NCBI RefSeq assembly: GCF_013184495.1
Contig: NZ_JAAOIY010000002.1
Coordinates: forward strand, 186,001-250,000
DNA: 64,000 bases
Source: Sporosarcina jiandibaonis
GTDB taxonomy: Bacteria > Bacillota > Bacilli > Bacillales_A > Planococcaceae
Reading direction: 5' to 3'
Position 1 is the first letter of the stretch. The number at the start of each line of letters is the position of its first letter. The position numbers and the translations under genes are program-made. Shown one piece after another: positions 59,867 to 64,000 of the stretch. Under the pieces are notes generated by a model. That model worked only from the letters and a program-made list of their open reading frames with translations. It had not been told where the DNA came from and made no database searches.

Positions 59867-61561
59867 ATGATCAACCTATTGTTATTTTCAATTATAGTCG
59901 GAATTGTATCGAGTTTGATAATTGTTCCGCTTGCGACAACTGTGAAAAGGAATAAGGAAAATGAAGAAACAGGGTTAGTGTTCAACCGATGGGCGGCCTT
60001 GGCTAGTACTGCAGTTTTGATAGCAGTCATCGTGTTCGGAGTTTATTACCTATCGAATTTAGATAGAAATTGGACGTCATTATGGCTGATGCTTCTTATC
60101 GTCACATTTATGGGGGTTGCGTTCGCGGGGCCGAAAGACCGCAAACCGAAAATCATCCTCTTTATCGGAGCAGCAGTTTTTGTTGTCTATTTACTAAGTG
60201 CTCCGCTGTTCAACGCAGACAAGAAATATAATGCGGTTGAAATGGATCAGAAAGTGGAAATTACGGCATTTGATGAGACGAAAACACCTGCAAGCGTTCC
60301 GCCGAAGTTCGCGCGGAATAAAATGAAAAAAGCGTTCGGACAAGTGCCGAATACGAGCTACTATGAACTTGGCAACTTGCAAATCCAGAAGGTGGGCGAT
60401 GATTTCGTCTACATCGCACCTGTTGAATTTTCAGGGTTCTTCAAATGGTTGAGCGCGAAAACGACTCCTGGATACTTCACGATGAGCGCGACTGATTCGG
60501 CAGACAATCCGAAATTTGTGAAAGCTGAAATGATATACACGCCGTCCTCTTTTTTCGGCAAGAATGTTGAGCGGCACATAAGAATGAATATGCCGGACCT
60601 CATCTTTTACGGTGATGTTCAACTGGAAGTCGATGATGAAGGAAAACCTCATTACATTCGTTCGTATGGGGAATTTATTACCGGGCGAAACGGTTTTGAC
60701 GTTAAAGGCATTGTCATGATGGATCCAGAGACGGGCGATATTGAGAAATTCCCGATTTCTGAAGTGCCTGCCTTTATTAACGGCGCGGTTTCTCCGGAAG
60801 CCGTAAGCCTGCAAAATAGTTATTTCGGTAATTACATTCACGGTTTTTGGAATTCTGTTGTCGGAAAGAAAGATGTGAAACTTCCTTCTGATGAAGGCAC
60901 AGAAGCAAATGTGAGCCCGATATTTGATGAAGAGGGGCATATGTATTACTTCACAGACTTTACAAGTCCGAAAGAAGGCGTCGATTCAATGCTGGGCTAT
61001 GCGTTGACAGATGGCCGTACAGGAAAAGCGACTTATTACACCGGGAATCTTGAAGAGTCGTATATGGATTCGCAAGGGGCCCTGCAAATTATCGAGAAGA
61101 AGTTTATCGAGAAGAAATGGTCTGGCGAAATGCCGGTTCTTTATAATTTTTACGGCGAGGCAAGTTGGCTGACGCCAGTTCTGGACTCTAACGGATTTTT
61201 GCAAAATTACTTTATCGTTTCCGCAGCGAATCCGGAAATATCCGTGTTTGGGAACACGCCAAACGAAGCGTTGAAACTTTATAAGACCGCGCTTCAGCGA
61301 GGCGGCAGCACAGTCGACGGCAGTTCAAATGCGGAAGAGGCAAAAGCAACAATCACGGTCTCCCGTGTGTTTAAAGAACGTGTCGGAGACTTTACGTTAG
61401 TGTCGATTTTGGCAGATGACGGTCGAAACTTTCTCGTCTCCTCCGAAGTTGAACCGCTTGCGATCTATATTCAAGAAGGCGACAAGCTAGTCTTGACGTA
61501 TTTAGACACCGGGGAACTGTTTTTACCGGTGAGGGAATTGACGAATATGAGCGTGAAATAA
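59867..61561 (+). CDS. large membrane-anchored protein of unknown function
   Basis: 564 residues. Four membrane helices in the first 125 residues (LLLFSIIVGIVSSLIIVPL, AALASTAVLIAVIVFGVYYL, LWLMLLIVTFMGVAFAG, IILFIGAAVFVVYLLSAPLF), then a long soluble domain expected outside the cell. It has repeated beta-rich stretches such as TSYYELGNLQIQKVGDDFVYIAPVEFSGFFKWL and GYALTDGRTGKATYYTGN, the latter resembling a PepSY-like element. The ATG at 59867 is preferred to GTG 59858. A terminator follows. I do not recognise a named family. Confidence 0.7.
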   Translation: MINLLLFSIIVGIVSSLIIVPLATTVKRNKENEETGLVFNRWAALASTAVLIAVIVFGVYYLSNLDRNWTSLWLMLLIVTFMGVAFAGPKDRKPKIILFIGAAVFVVYLLSAPLFNADKKYNAVEMDQKVEITAFDETKTPASVPPKFARNKMKKAFGQVPNTSYYELGNLQIQKVGDDFVYIAPVEFSGFFKWLSAKTTPGYFTMSATDSADNPKFVKAEMIYTPSSFFGKNVERHIRMNMPDLIFYGDVQLEVDDEGKPHYIRSYGEFITGRNGFDVKGIVMMDPETGDIEKFPISEVPAFINGAVSPEAVSLQNSYFGNYIHGFWNSVVGKKDVKLPSDEGTEANVSPIFDEEGHMYYFTDFTSPKEGVDSMLGYALTDGRTGKATYYTGNLEESYMDSQGALQIIEKKFIEKKWSGEMPVLYNFYGEASWLTPVLDSNGFLQNYFIVSAANPEISVFGNTPNEALKLYKTALQRGGSTVDGSSNAEEAKATITVSRVFKERVGDFTLVSILADDGRNFLVSSEVEPLAIYIQEGDKLVLTYLDTGELFLPVRELTNMSVK

Positions 61562-61563
61562 AT

Positions 61564-61604
61564 TGGAATGGGCTTCCCGGTTTTATGGGGAGCTCATTTT
61601 TTAT
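61564..61604 (+). terminator. terminator after the membrane protein gene
   Basis: AATGGGCTTCCC pairs with GGGGAGCTCATT, followed by TTTT. Confidence 0.8.
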
Positions 61605-61672
61605 GTTTCCGGGTGACGTGTTGGCAACTCATCGCCACCACGGGAACTCCTCATCTCGAACATCAACCGATA

Positions 61673-61960
61673 CGAGCATAACTGCTGGAGCATCGAGCAC
61701 AACCGAATCCGTAGCGAGAGCAAACCGCGACGCAACGAGAATAAAAACCGGAACCGTCTCGATACGAGCATAACCGCTGGAGCATCCAGCACAACCCGAT
61801 CTGCATCGAGAGCAAATCGCCACTATACGGGAGCAAACTCGCCGCCCCGCCCGTTGCGGGAATAAACTATCGAGATACGGGAATAAAGTAGCCCGTTACG
61901 GGAACAAACCGCCACTATACGGGAACAAACTTGTCGCCCCGCCCGTTGCGGTTATAAACC
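61673..61960 (+). repeat. 21/29-bp-phased repeat array, plus orientation
   Basis: Cores start at 61673, 61694, 61715, 61736, 61765, 61786, 61807, 61828, 61857, 61878, 61899, 61920 and 61949. The steps are 21,21,21,29 three times over, a 92-bp period. The first seven cores are CGAGC/CGAGA types (one degenerate, CCAGC), the later ones CGGGA, each followed by NNAAA or similar. It occupies the gap between the membrane protein and ctsR; 61961-62080 holds nothing I recognise. Confidence 0.9.
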
Positions 61961-62081
61961 AGGTAACAACGTGCATCCCTCTCTTCACTCCATTAAATTC
62001 CGCCCCCCGCGCCAATCCAATGTCTAAACAACCAACCCATACCCGATACTGAAATAGATCATCAAATCCAATGCAAATCAA

Positions 62082-62129
62082 TTGCGAATCGGTAAATTCG
62101 ATTGTACAATTAAGTCAAAGATAGTCAAA
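62082..62129 (+). promoter_or_regulatory. promoter and CtsR box of the ctsR operon
   Basis: Promoter TTGCGA (62082-62087), 17-bp spacer, TACAAT (62105-62110). It is followed at 62113-62129 by AGTCAAA, three bases, AGTCAAA, the tandem heptad recognised by CtsR. Binding just downstream of the -10 fits autorepression that is lifted by heat. Confidence 0.88.
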
Positions 62130-62167
62130 GTCAATACCTTATCGCCCGTGATGAAAGAGGTGAGGAC

Positions 62168-62635
62168 GTGCGAAACATTTCTGATATTATTGAAGGGTAT
62201 TTAAAAGCGATTATCGAAAAGGAACAGAATGGCATTATTGAAATTAAGCGCAATGAAGTTGCAGAGAAATTTCAATGTGTGCCATCGCAAATTAATTACG
62301 TGATCAATACCCGCTTTACAGCGGAGCGTGGATATGCGGTTGAATCGAAACGGGGCGGCGGTGGCTATATTCGTATTTTTCGTGTCCGCCCGAATTCCCG
62401 TAAAGAATTAATTGAACATATCTTAGCCGGTCTGGACGGCGGAACTTCGCATACGATGGCGCTAGATGTGGTGCATCGGCTCGTCGATGAAGAAGTGATA
62501 TCGGAGCGCGAATCGAAGTTGATTCTTGCAGCGGTCGATCGAACGACAATCCGTATTCCGCTGCCGGAACGCGATGAAATCCGGGCGCGTATTTTGCGCG
62601 CAATGCTCATAACGCTTATTTATGAACAACTATAA
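62168..62635 (+). CDS. ctsR: CtsR, repressor of class III stress genes
   Basis: 155 residues. Starts at GTG 62168 after AGAGGTGAGG. Conserved DNA-binding part: MRNISDIIEGYLKAIIE, RNEVAEKFQCVPSQINYVINTRFT and the glycine-rich wing SKRGGGGYIRIFRV containing the tip that senses heat. CtsR represses clp genes and is released by heat or by McsB action. First gene of the ctsR-mcsA-mcsB operon, with clpC expected beyond the window edge. Confidence 0.96.
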   Translation: MRNISDIIEGYLKAIIEKEQNGIIEIKRNEVAEKFQCVPSQINYVINTRFTAERGYAVESKRGGGGYIRIFRVRPNSRKELIEHILAGLDGGTSHTMALDVVHRLVDEEVISERESKLILAAVDRTTIRIPLPERDEIRARILRAMLITLIYEQL

Positions 62636-62680
62636 GCAAAGCTGATTTTTGGGAACCTAACAAAAGTGAGGTGGCACACT

Positions 62681-63238
62681 ATGATTTGTGAAAACTGTAA
62701 AGAAAGACCCGCTTCCGTCATTATTAAAAAAGGGTATATCGGTGAAGCCGTCGAACGCCACTTATGTGAGAAATGCGCATTCCAATCGGAAACGTTCCAT
62801 TTTGATCCAAATCAAGAACCGTTATCGATTCAGCAATTCTTATCTCAATGGTTTGGCGGAACGGAACCATTCAAAACGGAGCAGCAACAAACGCGTGGCA
62901 ATCAATTCGGAAGTATTGAATGCCCGGGATGCAACTTAACATTTTCAAAGTTCCTCGACATCGGGAAATTCGGCTGTGCAACATGTTATGACACGTTCAG
63001 ACAACATCTTCCGAACGTCTTCGGCAAACTGCATAGCGGTCATACAACCCATACAGGGAAAATTCCTGTTTCGTTTAACAGAGTTTATGCGATCAAACGA
63101 AAAGTTGAAGAAGTGCGCGCGAAAATGCAAGCTGCCGTAGCGGAAGAACGATTCGAAGAGGCTGCCGCTTTACGCGACCAGGCAAATGAACTTCAAAAGC
63201 AGCTTGCGCATGGAGGTGAAGAACGCAATGTCGATTGA
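62681..63238 (+). CDS. mcsA: McsA, zinc-finger activator of the arginine kinase McsB
   Basis: 185 residues. Four CxxC pairs: CENC at the start, CEKC at about residue 30, CPGC near 80 and CATC near 100, forming two zinc-binding units. A C-terminal UVR-like coiled segment follows (VRAKMQAAVAEERFEEAAALRDQANELQKQL). McsA activates McsB and tethers it. GTGAGGTGG precedes ATG 62681. Overlaps mcsB by 11 bases. Confidence 0.94.
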   Translation: MICENCKERPASVIIKKGYIGEAVERHLCEKCAFQSETFHFDPNQEPLSIQQFLSQWFGGTEPFKTEQQQTRGNQFGSIECPGCNLTFSKFLDIGKFGCATCYDTFRQHLPNVFGKLHSGHTTHTGKIPVSFNRVYAIKRKVEEVRAKMQAAVAEERFEEAAALRDQANELQKQLAHGGEERNVD

Positions 63239-64000
63239 GAAATTCATTCAAAACGCAGCGACAGGCTGGATGACTGCTCACGGTGAAAACTCCGATATTG
63301 TACTCTCCACACGTATTCGGTTGGCCCGAAATTTAAGAGGTTATAAGTTTCCAATCGCCGCCAATGACGAAGAAGCTTTAGCCGTCGACAAACTCGTGGC
63401 GGGAACTTTATTGGATGACAATGAAGATGATTATACCTATTCGAGAATGTCCGAACTGTCTTCATTGGATCGGGAAGTGCTTGTCGAAAAACACCTGGTC
63501 AGTCCGCATTTGACGGATCCAAAACGACACGGCGCTGTTTTACTGTCATCAGATGAGTCAATAAGCGTCATGGTCAATGAAGAAGACCATATTCGGATTC
63601 AATGCATTTATCCTGGTTTGCAGTTGGAAGAGGCCTTCAATCAAGCCAACCACGTGGACGATATATTAGAAAAAGAATTGCCCTATGCATTTGATGAGAA
63701 TTTTGGCTATTTAACGAGTTGTCCATCGAATACGGGAACGGGAATGCGGGCATCGGTCATGATGCATTTGCCTGCATTGACGATTACGAAACAAATTGAA
63801 CGAATCATCCCGGCAATCGGGCGTTTAGGTTTGGTCGTTCGGGGAAGTTATGGTGAAGGAAGTAAAGCGCTCGGCAATGTTTATCAAGTATCCAATCAAG
63901 TAACGCTTGGAAAAACAGAAGCCGAAATCCTTGAGGATCTCAGCAATATCACGTCGCATCTTCTAGCCCATGAACGCAAAGCGCGAAATTTATTAGTAGA
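63228..64000 (+). CDS. mcsB: McsB, protein-arginine kinase (cut by window edge)
   Basis: The first 257 codons are visible. The protein phosphorylates arginines of CtsR and of misfolded proteins to mark them for ClpCP. Phosphagen-kinase-type motifs: DIVLSTRIRLARNLRGYKFP, SSDESISVMVNEEDHIRIQC, FGYLTSCPSNTGTGMRASVMMHLPAL with the reactive Cys, and LVVRGSYGEGSKALGNVYQVSNQVTLG. GGAGGTGAAG precedes ATG 63228. The 3' end lies outside the window. Confidence 0.96.
   Translation, partial: MSIEKFIQNAATGWMTAHGENSDIVLSTRIRLARNLRGYKFPIAANDEEALAVDKLVAGTLLDDNEDDYTYSRMSELSSLDREVLVEKHLVSPHLTDPKRHGAVLLSSDESISVMVNEEDHIRIQCIYPGLQLEEAFNQANHVDDILEKELPYAFDENFGYLTSCPSNTGTGMRASVMMHLPALTITKQIERIIPAIGRLGLVVRGSYGEGSKALGNVYQVSNQVTLGKTEAEILEDLSNITSHLLAHERKARNLLV

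Noticed and set aside
61585..61823. Short frames on both strands in the array before ctsR
   Set aside because: They are translations of the phased repeat, again because 21 is a multiple of three.
1..64000. Prophage, insertion sequences, rRNA or tRNA genes
   Set aside because: No transposase, integrase, phage structural genes, cloverleaf or rRNA sequence was recognised anywhere in the window.

Overview
The window looks like the chromosome of a low-GC, spore-forming Bacillales bacterium, most likely of the Planococcaceae (Sporosarcina-like). The reasons are the ctsR-mcsA-mcsB stress operon at the right edge, a CotD-like spore coat gene, strong AGGAGG ribosome sites with frequent TTG/GTG starts, Bacillus-type regulation (TPP riboswitches, BirA box, Pho boxes, CtsR box) and close relatives of B. 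subtilis YclJK, YmfJ, YuxK, MhqD and PrsA. The genus is an inference. There is no rRNA, tRNA, prophage, insertion sequence or CRISPR array.

Layout. 0-15 kb: small housekeeping and accessory genes (CBS protein, ECF S component, cupin protein, malate:quinone oxidoreductase, PgeF, sulfite-oxidase-like enzyme, thioredoxin-fold proteins with a MarR regulator, a macro-domain/vWA pair, Nudix, malic enzyme). 15-20 kb: a glyoxylate-shunt block with a LytTR regulator, isocitrate lyase, a 42-residue zinc-ribbon protein missed by size cut-offs, and malate synthase G. 19.8-22.5 kb: two plasmid-like maintenance modules side by side, namely a TxpA/BsrG-like type I toxin with a convergent antisense RNA, and a ParM/ParR actin-type partition system with an iteron-rich centromere-like region. 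24.4-36.4 kb: a complete carbon-phosphorus lyase and phosphonate-uptake locus (phnF, then phnGHIJKM, a hexapeptide transferase, phnL, a PHP phosphoesterase, and phnDCEE) behind two four-repeat Pho boxes. 36.4-39.8 kb: divergent thiamine-salvage operons (thiMW and thiDE), each with its own TPP riboswitch and terminator. 40-56 kb: quinone-stress pair, PadR/membrane pair, PrsA, YclJK two-component system, HtrA protease, a transporter with two M20 hydrolases, and aldehyde dehydrogenase with DUF779. 56-64 kb: a NERD-type protein lacking its nuclease core, coat protein, bioY-bioB, a large membrane protein and ctsR-mcsA-mcsB.

The most striking structure not explained by genes is a family of intergenic arrays. 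Their core motifs recur at exactly 21 or 29 bp, giving a 92-bp higher-order period (21+21+21+29). One array spans about 56.84-57.39 kb, a second runs in the opposite orientation at 61.67-61.96 kb, and a third begins inside the 3' end of the gene ending at 43,679. A weaker 21-bp relative lies near 6.1 kb. The phasing survives even where the core sequence has changed from GGGA to GAGA, which suggests that spacing is what is constrained or inherited. Metabolically, the window joins phosphonate scavenging under phosphate control, two-carbon assimilation (glyoxylate shunt, malic enzyme, Mqo, aldehyde dehydrogenase) and vitamin salvage (thiamine, biotin).
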